Source: Globodera rostochiensis (Eukaryota > Nematoda > Chromadorea > Rhabditida > Heteroderidae). From it: 64,000 nucleotides of DNA. A program made the translations under genes and the position numbers. The stretch spans positions 6,539,254-6,603,253 of the forward strand of contig JAEVLN010000001.1 of NCBI GenBank assembly GCA_018350325.1, in the 5' to 3' direction. Positions 35,831 through 46,195 of the stretch are shown piece by piece. How positions within the stretch are numbered: position 1 is the first letter of the stretch; each line of letters begins with the position of its first letter. The notes under the pieces were generated by a model. It saw only the letters and a list, made by a program, of their open reading frames with translations. It did not search any database and was not told where the DNA came from.

Positions 35831-37015
35831 TCAATTGATGGCGCCACAATTCTGCCGGCCGATCATTAGTTGTTTGGCCGCCCTAATTACCAATTGTTGT
35901 GTGTGAGTGGCCAACGCGGCGAACAGTCGCTCATCGGTGGAGCGCGCACGCGGCATGCCAATGGCACAAGTGCTGGAAAGTGCCGCACGACGGGACCGAC
36001 GACGCTGGGACTGGGAAAACAATTTAAATATATATATATAGATTCCTTTTTTAATTTATAAACAAATAATATATTTATGTAAGTAACTTAATTAGCCCTC
36101 CATAAATGATCGATCAGTTTTTTGATCATCAAATTTGAACTGATTCAGCAGAATTTTCTCCTCTCCCTTTTTTTTCACCTCTTTCCATGCTAACGTGCCA
36201 ATGCCATCGTTTGTTGTTGACGACTGCTCCGCTGCTGCTGATGCGTGATGCCTGCCCATGCCCCAGTAGTGGCGGATCATCTCCTGCAACGAGCGGCTCT
36301 TGGACATCTGCGTGCTGCCATTCTTGGACGCCTCGGGCGCCTGCAGCAGCGCCTCCTCCGACGGATGGAACGGAAGTGGCAAATGTTCTTCTTCTTCTTC
36401 GTCTTCTTCATCATGTACAGCTACTTCCACTCGAAGGTGTTGCGGTTCATCTGCAGCTTGTTCAGCTTCGGGTTCTGTCTTGTCGCCGGAGGCTGGCGGC
36501 ACTTCGGTCAGGTCCTCCGACCACTGTATACGTGCCAGCTTTTGCCGCACACGCTCCACACCGTTCGCATCCAGCAGAGATGCTTCATCTCTAGGTGCCA
36601 CAACTTTCAAATCGTGGGACCACTGAATACGCGTTGCCAGCTTCGGTCGCATGGGCTGCTGCTGCTTTTGCTGCTCCAACTCGTCGTTGACGGCCGCTGT
36701 GGTATAAATACTGCTTGCCCTCTTCGGCGTTCGCATGTGCCCGTCGGCGGCATCCGCATCGCCCGACTCGTCCACCTTTGTCGACTGTTGCCGCAGACGA
36801 CGCCCGAATGCCCGCAGGGGACTGGTGAGGCGTCGCGTGTAGCCGCCGCCGTCAGACGGATGATGTTGGTCCACCGAATGCGCAGCAAATGTCAACGAGG
36901 CGGTGCCGGAGGCGACGACACCGCTCGAGGGGCCACCAGTCGAGCTTGGCATCAGCTCGTCCGCTGGTGATGGCATCACGCGGCAATTAGCATGGAATGG
37001 GCAAGCGGATGACAT
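35831..37015 (-). CDS. Hypothetical acidic protein with duplicated RIQWS motif
   Basis: Model: exon 37015-36179 (ATG start, donor GAG/gtgaaa) joined in phase to 36010-35831 (TGA); 338 residues. The large exon is GC-rich, unlike its flanks. Visible features are an internal duplication ATRIQWSHDLKVVAP and LARIQWSEDLTEVPP about 35 residues apart, a Glu/Asp run (HDEEDEEEEEH), Gln runs, and a Ser/Arg-rich segment near SKSRSLQEMIRHYWGMGRHH. The second exon is basic (SQRRRSRRAAL). Without the intron the first exon would read on to a TAA at 36094. No family is recognised. The paired RIQWSxDL motif could be a short binding motif or a degenerate repeat domain. Probably intracellular, as no signal peptide is seen. 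Confidence 0.6.
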
Positions 37016-37676
37016 AATTATAGGGAACAACTGCGCGCGCGTGGCAGGAGAAGCAGTGATTGTAATGCTCGAGATGGTATATAAACCAGGTCTAGATTGT
37101 ACATTTTATTATTGAACAGGACGCCAACCGATTCCCCGGATCATTTCTTTTCGGTGAATCGTTTCTTTGGAAGTGATCTGAATACTGATCAAACCTGGAG
37201 GATCAGTTAAAGATCACAGTTACTATTTAAAGATGACCCAACGCCACCCGGTCAGAAGAATTTTGAGCGATACCGTATTCGGAAAAAAACAAATCGGGAT
37301 TATTATCGTACTGCCAGCATAAATTGATGCGTTTTTACGAGTGCAAGAATGCGATTTAGTGTAAAAAAACGCGTGTGAATGTGTGTGGGAATCGATCAGC
37401 TGAGCCGGATCGCAAAACGCCGAAAAACAACCCCCCCCCCCCCCCGGGGGGTTAAATGACACATTCTTTTATGTCAGTGCGCGAACGGTCGGATCAATTC
37501 CCTCCCTCCTCCCCCACACACATTGGGGCCAAATGTTTGTTTTTGGGACAAAACAGTTGATGGCGGGGACCGGAACGACACGACGTCGATCGGTCCGTTC
37601 AAATTTGCGCCAAAATTTGTAACAAACGAGCGCTCTATAAAAAGCTTTGTACGATCTGATGTTAATTAGTATTAAG

Positions 37677-38230
37677 TAGAGTTGGCCGGGATCGGGATTT
37701 TTGGTAAAAATCGGGGTCGGGATTGACCGGGATCTTGAAAGCCGGGATCGGGATTTTTGGTAAAAATCGGGGTCGGGATTGACCGGGATCTTGAAAGCCG
37801 GGATCGGGATTTTTGGTAAAAATCGGGGTCGGGATTGACCGGGATTTTGAAAGCCGGGATCGGGATTTTTGGTAAAAATCGGGGTCGGGATTGACCGGGA
37901 TTTTGAAAGCCGGGATCGGGATTTTTGGTAAAAATCGGGGTCGGGATTGACCGGGATTTTGAAAGCCGGGATCGGGATTTTTGGTAAAAATCGGGGTCGG
38001 GATTGACCGGGATTTTGAAAGCCGGGATCGGGATTTTTGGTAAAAATCGGGGTCGGGATTGACCGGGATTTTGAAAGCCGGGATCGGGATTTTTGGTAAA
38101 AATCGGGGTCGGGATTGACCGGGATCTTGAAAGCCGGGATCGGGATCAGCATGTTGAATCGGGACCGGGATCGGGATTTCGACTGGGATTCCAAAACCGG
38201 GATAATCCCGCCCGATCCCGGCCAACTCTA
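37677..38230. mobile_element. hAT-like element containing an 8-copy 56-bp array
   Basis: Inverted ends TAGAGTTGGCCGGGATCGGG and CCCGATCCCGGCCAACTCTA bracket the array. The unit is 56 bp (GCCGGGATCGGGATTTTTGG, TAAAAATCGGGGTCGGGATT, then GACCGGGATTTTGAAA). It is flanked on both sides by AGTATTAAG (37668-37676 and 38231-38239). The interior array begins with the same motif as the terminus. Long minus-strand frames across it are repeat artefacts. Confidence 0.85.
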
Positions 38231-39436
38231 AGTATTAAGCTATGGCTTTACGATTGGGCAATGTTTAATCAAAAATATGGCCTCAAAAAATGGCCAGCCA
38301 TTTTTGGTGGGTGTTTCTGGCCACAACTTTTTTGATTTTAGGCCCAAATCAATTGGCTTCCGTTAGAAGATGGCTTCTATTTATATAGCGCTTTCATTTG
38401 GTATAATGTTCGACCCCAAGTTAGGGAAGGTCTAAAATTGAGGAATTGCTTTTTGTTATTCTCACTAAGACCAAAACTGTGTCATTGTTTGGACTCAATT
38501 TTTGAACCAAAAATGCTTAAAAAGTTTATAACAAAAAGGGACAATAATTCCCAAAACATCTAAACAAATATAAAAAAAAATCCATCGTTTTGAACAATTA
38601 GTGATGAATTTAAATATAAAATAGTAACTGTTTTTGAACTTAGTAAGAAAAAAATATAATTTGAATTGTAAGAAACAAAATGCCATGGACAAAAATGTCA
38701 CCCAAAAAATGCTTCCGGCAAAAAAAAACACAGCAAATTTGGCCCGCCCGCCCCCCCCCCCCGCCGGGTGCCATTCACCTGCTGCTGCTGAGTGTCCCAT
38801 TGTTTGGACTTTCAAGCCCCGAAATTTTGGCTCCATATAATGCTAAAATTTTGTCAAAACAAATGGGGAAAGAATAAAATACACACACAAAAATGGCTCG
38901 GCCATTTTTTGAATATTGGCATTCTATGAAATGCCAAGAGACGGAAAGTCATTTGCCTTGGGGTCAAAAAATAGGAAAAGCCTTGGGTGACAAAGTGTGA
39001 GTGGGCAGGTCTTGACAAGATTTTTGGCTGATGAATGATTAATATGCTTATGCAATGAATGGACCCGGGGAGAAGCATAGAGTTTTTGTGCCAGAGAAGC
39101 AAAAATGACGCCCGAGGGCACACACACACACACACACACACAAAAAAAAGTGCCGGACGACATTTTGTGACGCCAATGCCCCCCCCCCCATCGGGCGGCA
39201 CATTGTGTGAAGTGGCCCCTGGGATGCCAAAAATTGATGGACGCGAACAATGGAATGCCCCGGGGCGCTGTTCGGATGGCTTCTTCAGACAATGGAGCGT
39301 CTTTTGAACTGCTTTAGGCAATTTTTGTTGAAAAACAAATTTAAACAAAAAACGAGAAGGTCTCTGTCTGTCTCTTCAGAAGTTCGTTAAAATTGTAACA
39401 AAAATATTTTAAAATTAAACAATGAAATAAACTCAC

Positions 39437-39483
39437 GGGCTCGCTTCCGCAGAAGCTTCTTCTGCAGCTTTTCCTCACGTTCC
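39437..39483 (-). other. Candidate isolated exon, coiled-coil-like
   Basis: Between a good acceptor (TTCAG) and donor (GTGAGT), this 47-nt minus-strand segment reads EREEKLQKKLLRKRA. Its phase would accept the donor at 40250 of the neighbouring gene (40178-41895), as an alternative to that gene's terminal exon. No further downstream exon was found, so its membership is uncertain. Confidence 0.4.
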
Positions 39484-39829
39484 CTGAATTTGGAAACAAT
39501 TAATTGATTTAATAAATTAAAAATTTCTCCCTAAATTTTCTTTTACAAATTTGAATTTTCTATCAATTTTAATAATTCCCCTTAATTATCTGCAATTTGC
39601 TTGTCTAAAAGAGTGAAATTTTTATTTTTCACTGATTTTTACTAATAGCTAGGTAATTTGCCAAAATGCTTAAAATTTAAATTCGTTTATTAATTATCTA
39701 AACCAGAAATATTACGCTTATTTTCACCGATGTCTGGGCATTGTAAATGTTTTTAGGACCAAAAATGTGCCGTTTTTACCAAAAAATAAGGTAATTTTTC
39801 TTGTTGTCCTGCTTTTGGGGGTTTGATCG

Positions 39830-40172
39830 ATGATCTTTCTCTCTCTCTCTGATCGATCGATGATCTTTCTCTTTCTCTGATCGATCAATGATCTTTCTCT
39901 CTCTCTGATCGATCAATGATCTTTTTCTCTCTCTCTGATTGATCGATGATCTTTCTCTCTCTCTGATCGATCGATGATCTTTCTCTTTCTCTGATCGATC
40001 TGATCTTTCTCTCTCTCTGATCGATCAATGATCTTTCTCTCTCTCTGATTGATCGATGATCTTTCTCTCTCTCTGATCGATCGATGATCTTTCTCTCTCT
40101 CTCTGATTGATCGATGATCTTTCTCTCTCTCTGATCGATCGATGATCTTTCTCTCTCTCTCTCTGATCGATC
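39830..40172. repeat. Tandem repeat of about 26-28 bp, GATCGATC plus CTCT
   Basis: About 12 copies of TGATCTTTCTCTCTCTCTGA plus TCGATCGA, with variable CT-run length. It abuts the 3' end of the gene at 40178-41895. Confidence 0.9.
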
Positions 40173-40177
40173 AGTGA

Positions 40178-41895
40178 TCACTGATCAGGTAGCCGTCTTC
40201 CGTGCTGCCACCTGTTGAAAGCGTGAATTGGCCTGCCCAGAGCAACTCACATTTTTAGCGTCAACCCGTAGAGCATTGCGCGAAGGCCGGGCCGTTGGCT
40301 GTCCTGCCTGACCAGCTTCACCTTGGTGGACTCCTTGGCCATGAAGCGGAGCGGGCCGAACTCGACCAGTTTGGTGGTGGTGCCGCCGTCCTCCTTCTTC
40401 ACGCTGTGACCGCCGCTGGAGGAGCCTCGGGAGACGGACTTGAATTGGCGCCAAATGTTTTACAATTAGCATTTTATTTAAATAACTTTTTTTTTTTTTT
40501 TTGGACTCCATTGGATTTGGCTTTTGGCATTTTGAATACCCGTTAAATTTCTGGCAGTTTGGACCATTTTTCTTAACAAATTCTATCAAAAATTCAAACT
40601 CCGCCCCAGAGGCTTGAAATAGGCCAAAAAGGACCCGTTTAAGCAAAATCGGGCAGAATTCTTAATCGTTATTTTGCGAAATTACTTTTTAATTTCCAAA
40701 CCAATTTGTTGAGATAAATCTGCCCATTTTTGTAAATTGCCAAAATCCGTACTCAAAAATTCCCAAATTCGGTTACATCTCTGATAGCCTCTAGAGCACT
40801 TATGGGCATTTTAAATACCCGTTTCGATTTGGCGCTTTGAGTCCGGCGTACGGATGCCGCGGCTGTTGTGCTGCGTGCCCGAGAGGCCACCTGTTGAGGT
40901 GGGGGGGGGGAGAAGTGACAAAAATGGGCCAAATTTGGGGCACTTTTTAAAATGAAATGATTAAAATTGGACGAATTTAAGAATTGTCTTTAAAATATAA
41001 AATATTTTTTTCAATTAAATTTTTATCTAATTTTTTATACTCTCGACAAATGTTCCGTCGTCGGATCGCCGGCGGGCCGTGACGACATGGCCTTTGTGTG
41101 CCGGGCGTCGGCCGCAAATGCCATACGGCTGGCGGATGCCGCCATCTAAAAATGGAATCGATCCGATTGCCGGGAATGCGTTTGTCGTTGTTTGATCACG
41201 TTTATGCATTCCTTGTCTCCCAAATTTGCTATTTTTGATGGCAAAAAAGCAATGAAACATTTATTATAATTGTTAAAAAGAACAAAATTTGATCAAACTG
41301 TTGATGGCAGCAAACTACAAATTAAGTCTTTTAAATTAAATGTGTATGATCAAACCAGTCGATCAAATCTTCGAAAAGTGCTCAGGAACCACAACCCTAA
41401 TCAAGAATTGATGTATTTTGTTCCTTCAATTGTCCAATTCCAAAATTTCCCGGAAAATTCCGGAATTTCCCGATTTCCAAAATTTTCCGTATCACCTAAA
41501 AATCCGTTCCCCAGTGATCAATCCGGGGTTTAAGATCACCACATTCATATTGCATTTTTTCAGAATGATCATTCATTGCATGTCAACAAATCAAAACAAA
41601 CAGTGGACCGCGCGCTAACCTTAACCATTGTGCCCTTCTCCTCCTCCTCTGCTGCTGCTGCAGTTGCCGGGCGTGACTCTTCTTGTTGAACAGGTTGCTG
41701 TTGTTGTTGCTGCTGCTGCGACTTGCCGCGCTGCGACTGCCGTGCGTGTGGCGATGTGCCGGGCTTGCGCGGCGCGGTAGCCGCAAATCGATAGGACAAT
41801 GAGGACGGTCGTCCAGGCGACGACGACGATTTGAGCGCACGGATTGAGCCCGAAATTGAGGACTTGAAGTGGAGAAAGGGCTTGGGGCGGGACAT
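40178..41895 (-). CDS. Hypothetical basic protein, 5 exons
   Basis: Exons 41895-41620, 41145-41041, 40890-40819, 40438-40251 and 40211-40178 join in phase (675 nt, 224 residues, ATG to TGA). The N-terminal 90 residues are Ser/Arg/Gln-rich with a CAG/CAA-encoded Gln run and an acidic EEEE patch. The middle is Ala/Ser/Arg-rich. The most protein-like part is exon 4 (KLVEFGPLRFMAKESTKVKL, VRQDSQRPGLRAMLYGLTLK). Exon 5 is short and could instead be replaced by the exon at 39437-39483. No signal peptide, membrane segment or named domain is recognised. High net positive charge suggests a nucleic-acid or cytoskeleton association, but that is inference only. Confidence 0.6.
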
Positions 41896-43265
41896 GTTGC
41901 TGATCGCCGCGGGGCGTATCCGATTTCAAATCAATTTTTGATCCGATCAGTGAGCACGCCGCGGGCCGATCGCACGCGGAAGCAAATGAGAAGGGAGAGT
42001 GAATGATCGGACGGATTTTTGGGGGATTTGCGCAGATTTTGGAAGATCAGCAAAGGCCTAAGCCGATGTTTACCCATCAGCTGAAGAGCCCCCGAGGAGT
42101 AGATTGGTTTACTCGAGGGCCAATCGGAGGCGGAAAGTGTTTGCGAAGCGGCAAATTTTGTAAAACATTTTGCCCCCCGGGGGGAGCAAACTTTAAAATC
42201 AAGACCAATAGGCAAAAAAACTGTGCTCGCGGGGGTTGCGCAACGCTAAGAGATTAAAGATGAAATCACTGATTGCGGTGTCGTCCGATCAGCGATCAGA
42301 GGGCGGCCGTCCTCTGATCGATCAAGCGAGCAAGCGAGCTCCGTGTGTATCCAGTTTGCCGATTCAATTAATGATGAGTAAGCTTTGCCCCGTGTTTTTG
42401 TTTGATCAATGCTCCCCTCCCCCCACTAATTGCCTTAAGCCAGCCAACCGCCCGCGGGGGCGTTCCCCTCTCTCGGCCCCCTCAGGGCCTCAAAGGCGAC
42501 ACATTCTTCCCCCCCCCCCCCCCCCCCCCGGGGGGGGGGGATTGTGGCCGTCCGATTGATCGGTCTCTGAAAGCATCAAAAAAAGATATTCTACCTTTAG
42601 GCATCGACAATAAACAGCTGATGCTCCCCCCCCCCCCCCCCCCGATGCCCGGAAGTGCAGAGTGACGGAGGAGGGAGAGGCGTTAAACCAATTTACTTAT
42701 ACCCCCCTCTATTTTGAAATTTGTTTGTCGGTTTAATGGGTCCCATTTTGGCCTAGAAAACGGGCATTTTCCGGGCTTTTTCGGGGGTCAGTGCCGGCGG
42801 GTGTTTGGCATTTTAAATATTTTCATAATTTTGTTGGAATTTTGCCAAATTGGAAAAACAGACGACATTAAATGTGTAGTAAGTAAACTGTAAATTCTCG
42901 TGCACCAATTTAAAATTTCCACATTTTTTAAAATGATTTGTCCGGTTTTTGACTTTTCCCGATGGCATCCCTAGCGGCATTTTGTGGTGGCAAAACTCGC
43001 CTCCCCTCTGATCGGAAAACATTTAAAGTTGGGGGGGGGGGGTAATTACGGGCCTAATTAGCAAGCAAATGGAAAACGAAGACTGCCCAATTTATTTTAC
43101 ATAAACATTATAAAATTCAGTCCAATTAGTTTAGATCATGACAGAGTTGGCACAGATTAAAAACACCTACACTGAATATATATGCACAATGAGATTTTAC
43201 AAAAAAAAAGAAGAAAAGAAACGGGGTAAGTATCGATGGACTACAAATTTCCTTCCAAATTGAGG
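41896..43265. other. Intergenic region, no gene seen
   Basis: Contains very long C and G tracts (42509-42541 and 42626-42643) and another G-run near 43.03 kb. Open frames through the tracts have no splice support. This may hold the promoter of the 41.9-kb gene; no specific site is identified. Confidence 0.5.
42509..42541. repeat. Poly-C/poly-G junction tract
   Basis: About 21 C followed directly by about 11 G; one of the longest in the window. A pure C run of about 17 follows at 42626-42643. Confidence 0.9.
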
Positions 43266-43516
43266 CAGGGACGTAGCTAGAAAAAAATTTCGGAGGGAGG
43301 AATTGATCCATCTGAGCGCGGCGCTCAGATGGCATTCCCATTTACGCGCCAGGAGCGGCCCGAAAATTTTTTTGATTTTTGATGGCAATTTGTTAGAAAA
43401 TTGATCAAAAAGTTGTAAATGTGCAAAACAATAGGGTCCCCCCTCTTGTTTTTTTTTCTCAAATTTCATTTCGGAGGGGGGGGGGGGGAATTCCCCCCCC
43501 CCTGGCTACGCCCTTG
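43266..43516. mobile_element. hAT-like MITE with perfect 8-bp duplication
   Basis: Starts CAGGGACGTAGCTAG and ends with the inverse CTGGCTACGCCCTTG (12 of 15 matching). It is flanked by AATTGAGG at 43258-43265 and 43517-43524. The 251-bp interior has no transposase frame and ends in long G and C runs. It lies about 70 bp downstream of the LEPROT stop codon. Confidence 0.9.
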
Positions 43517-43590
43517 AATTGAGGGGGGGGGGGGGGGACTTTTCTGATCACTTTAATCACCCTCTCGCGCTCATCTTCTTCTGCTGCTGA

Positions 43591-45030
43591 TCAGAACAGT
43601 GCCGTTTCCTCGGGGGAATGGAAATAGTCGTAGATGCCGTAGAGGGTGGCGAAGATCACCAGGTTGGCAAGGAACACGAAGAAATATGCCGAAAAGGCAA
43701 TCTGGTGCCAAAGGGGCAACACAATTCATTGCATTTCATTTTAATAAAATTGCATTTCATTTTTTAATTAAAAAATGGAACGGACCTCCCAAAAACGGAT
43801 TGAATAAGCATTTTAAAATAAACCAAAAAAGGAAAATTTTAAATAAAACAAAAAAATTTTTAGTTATTTTTTTTACCACTCCGGCGTGGGCGAGAACGAA
43901 TGGAAGTGCAAATGCGGAGAGAATAATGCCGGTGGTGCTGAACAGGGCAAACTCAAAGGCCTAAAAACATTTCGTGTCAAATTTTTTGAATGGTTTAAAA
44001 ATTTGTTCAACAAATGAAGACCGATCTGGGGAATAGCAATTTTTGCAACATTCAATCGGATCCCAAAATGTTTTTTGAGAAAAAAAAATCCATGGGGGGG
44101 GGAGAGGGGAGGGTGACCCCTTTTATTTGCAAAATTAGTAATTTTTGGACGAATTTTCTGAAACAAATACCTATCGTTAAAATCTTCAAAACAAATTTCC
44201 AACAAAAGTGCAATAAAAATGGAAAATGCACCCTTTAAAAGCACATTTTTTGAAAAATTGCTTAAGAAAATGCAATTAAAAAACGGAAAAATATACCCCC
44301 CCCCCCCACGAAATTACGGGCCTGCATCCAGTTTAGGGTTCAGAACCGGAACAAAAGTACGGATTCGCAACAAGAAAAAAAAAGCGAATTTTCTGCCACT
44401 TAAAAATCGAAAAAATCATAAAAAACTACAATTTTTTTAATCAAATTTTAAATAAAATTGCATACCGGCGACGTGCCGCTGTTGTCGTAGCGAAAGTGTT
44501 TGGCGAATGAAATGGGTAACGGGGCAAAAACGTAAAAGAACAGCACAAACATTGGCCACCAGTTGCTGGAACAGTACAATATAATTAACTTTTACAAAAA
44601 ATTTGCATATTCCTTCAACCTAAAAAAAAAAAAAAAAATCATCTTATTTAAACAAAAAAAGATTTTTTTTTTTGCACTAAAAACATAAAATTTTCCTGAA
44701 ATTTTGGTTCTCCAAGCTAGTGTCTGGACGGGCGCGCACAAAACTAGCAAATATTCAACCTAGGTCCTAGGCTAAAACCCGGAAAATCCAAAAAATTAAA
44801 AAAAAACCGCACAAAAAAATTTAGTCGATTTTTTCCGAACCGTAAAGTCTAAGCCGGATTAATAAACCTGTATGACGGCAAAGCGCAGGCCAACACCAGC
44901 AAGGTCAGGCCAACTACGCTGGCCAGACTGAGGCCGAAAACGGCTTGAAAATGTTCAAAATATTCATTCATTTAGCAAAAAAATTTGATAACATTTCTTG
45001 AAAAATTGACTCACATTTGTGCACGCTCAT
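43591..45030 (-). CDS. LEPROT: LEPROT/Vps55 family endosomal membrane protein
   Basis: Five exons: 45030-45015, 44943-44868, 44565-44466, 43960-43877, 43701-43591. They join in phase to 387 nt, 128 residues, close to the usual about 131 residues of LEPROT/LEPROTL1 and yeast Vps55. Four hydrophobic segments are visible: [60 protein letters not shown]; and [20 protein letters not shown]. The motif [16 protein letters not shown] matches the family's YWPLFVL-FYVISPIP, and [18 protein letters not shown] matches its FFTTGIVVSAFGLPVILAR. Family role, from established knowledge: a four-span endosomal/Golgi protein acting in late-endosome-to-vacuole/lysosome sorting, and in vertebrates in surface receptor down-regulation. 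The first exon is only 16 nt (MSVHK). Intron 1 is about 70 bp. Confidence 0.9.
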
Positions 45031-46195
45031 TCGGAGTCTGAAATTTGGTCAAGAATATGCGAATTCTTCTGAAATAATCTGTAAGTTTATAGGGATACAA
45101 TTTTAGTTAAGGAAAAAGCACGAAATAATACATAATTTATGTAACTAAACGTTGAGAAAAATTGGCAAAAATTGAACTTATAAACAAAAATAGTTATTTA
45201 TGAATGAGTGTAAAATAACAATAATCGCTTAAATGGTAAAATTATCAGTTTTTTCATATCACTTTTTAAATCGAAGTCTTAAAAATGCTTGAAAACTTTT
45301 GATTTTTTTTTAAAATTTGCCGTTTTTTTGTTAAGAAATTTCAACGAAGTTGCAAATATTTTAAAATTTGGCGATCTGTCACAAACAACTTTCAAATTGG
45401 GTCAAGTAACGGCTACCGGTGCAAAGGTCGAATTGTCCCCAAAGTTCAAATGCTTTATAAAACTAAGCCTAAATTGGTCGAACATTATACCAACTTTTTG
45501 AAATTTTGTTAAAAGCTGAAAGCTCTCGATGAGGAGAAGCAATAATAAGCAAAAACTAAAAATGGGCATTTTTTATTTGGTTTTTAAACGATCAACAATC
45601 AAATGCCGGAAATTCCTTATAAAAAAATCCTTTTAATCTATCCGCCATTGCCATTCGCTAATAATGGCTGTTTTTTTACAAAAAAAAAAATATTTTTTTG
45701 CAATTTTTTGCAATAAAAAAGTTTTGGTGCACAGTCTTTTCCAATTTTGCCACCGCTTAACTTTTGAGGTAGGCCATCCATCGTGCCGTGCCCATTTATT
45801 GCGCAACAATTTTTTCTGTTTCCAATTTTAAATCATTTTTGTGCGTCACAAAACGTGGCCAAATTATATTTTGCCAATAAATTAATATTTTGGATTAGCG
45901 AATTATTGGGCATTTTAAAGCATTCATTGTTCACTTATTCCCTTCTCCAAATGCAATTTCGTAAAGCTAAAAAATCATCAAAAATCGTTTTTTTATTCAC
46001 TGAAACTTCAGGGGGTTCCCTTTGTTTTTACTTTCGAAATTGCGATAAATTGTTTAAAAATATATTTTTTAAATTTAATTTTAATTACCTAATTAAACAA
46101 AGCTGCTAAATCGGGATGAATACATAACAAAATTTGACGTTTTACTGTCTAAAAAACTTCTGATCATCATTAAAGCTTTTTTCTGATTGATCAAA
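45031..46195. other. AT-rich intergenic, probable bidirectional upstream region
   Basis: Lies between the divergently transcribed LEPROT gene and the secreted protein gene at 46.2 kb. It includes a member of the dispersed repeat seen at 9.2 kb (45476-45560). No coding pattern seen; promoters are expected here but no motif is identified. Confidence 0.5.

Larger units (their letters stand above)
37016..40177. other. Intergenic region with MITE and simple repeats
   Basis: Holds a poly-C tract near 37.43-37.45 kb, the large MITE array 37677-38230, a poly-C tract near 38.75 kb, an (AC)n run near 39.12-39.14 kb, one candidate isolated exon (39437-39483) and a GATC/CTCT array. No other coding pattern seen. 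Confidence 0.5.

Noticed and set aside
37469..38225. Repetitive reverse frames (PIPAFKIPVNPDPDFYQKSR-type)
   Set aside because: 56-bp tandem array inside an inverted-terminus element; the frame cycles with each unit.
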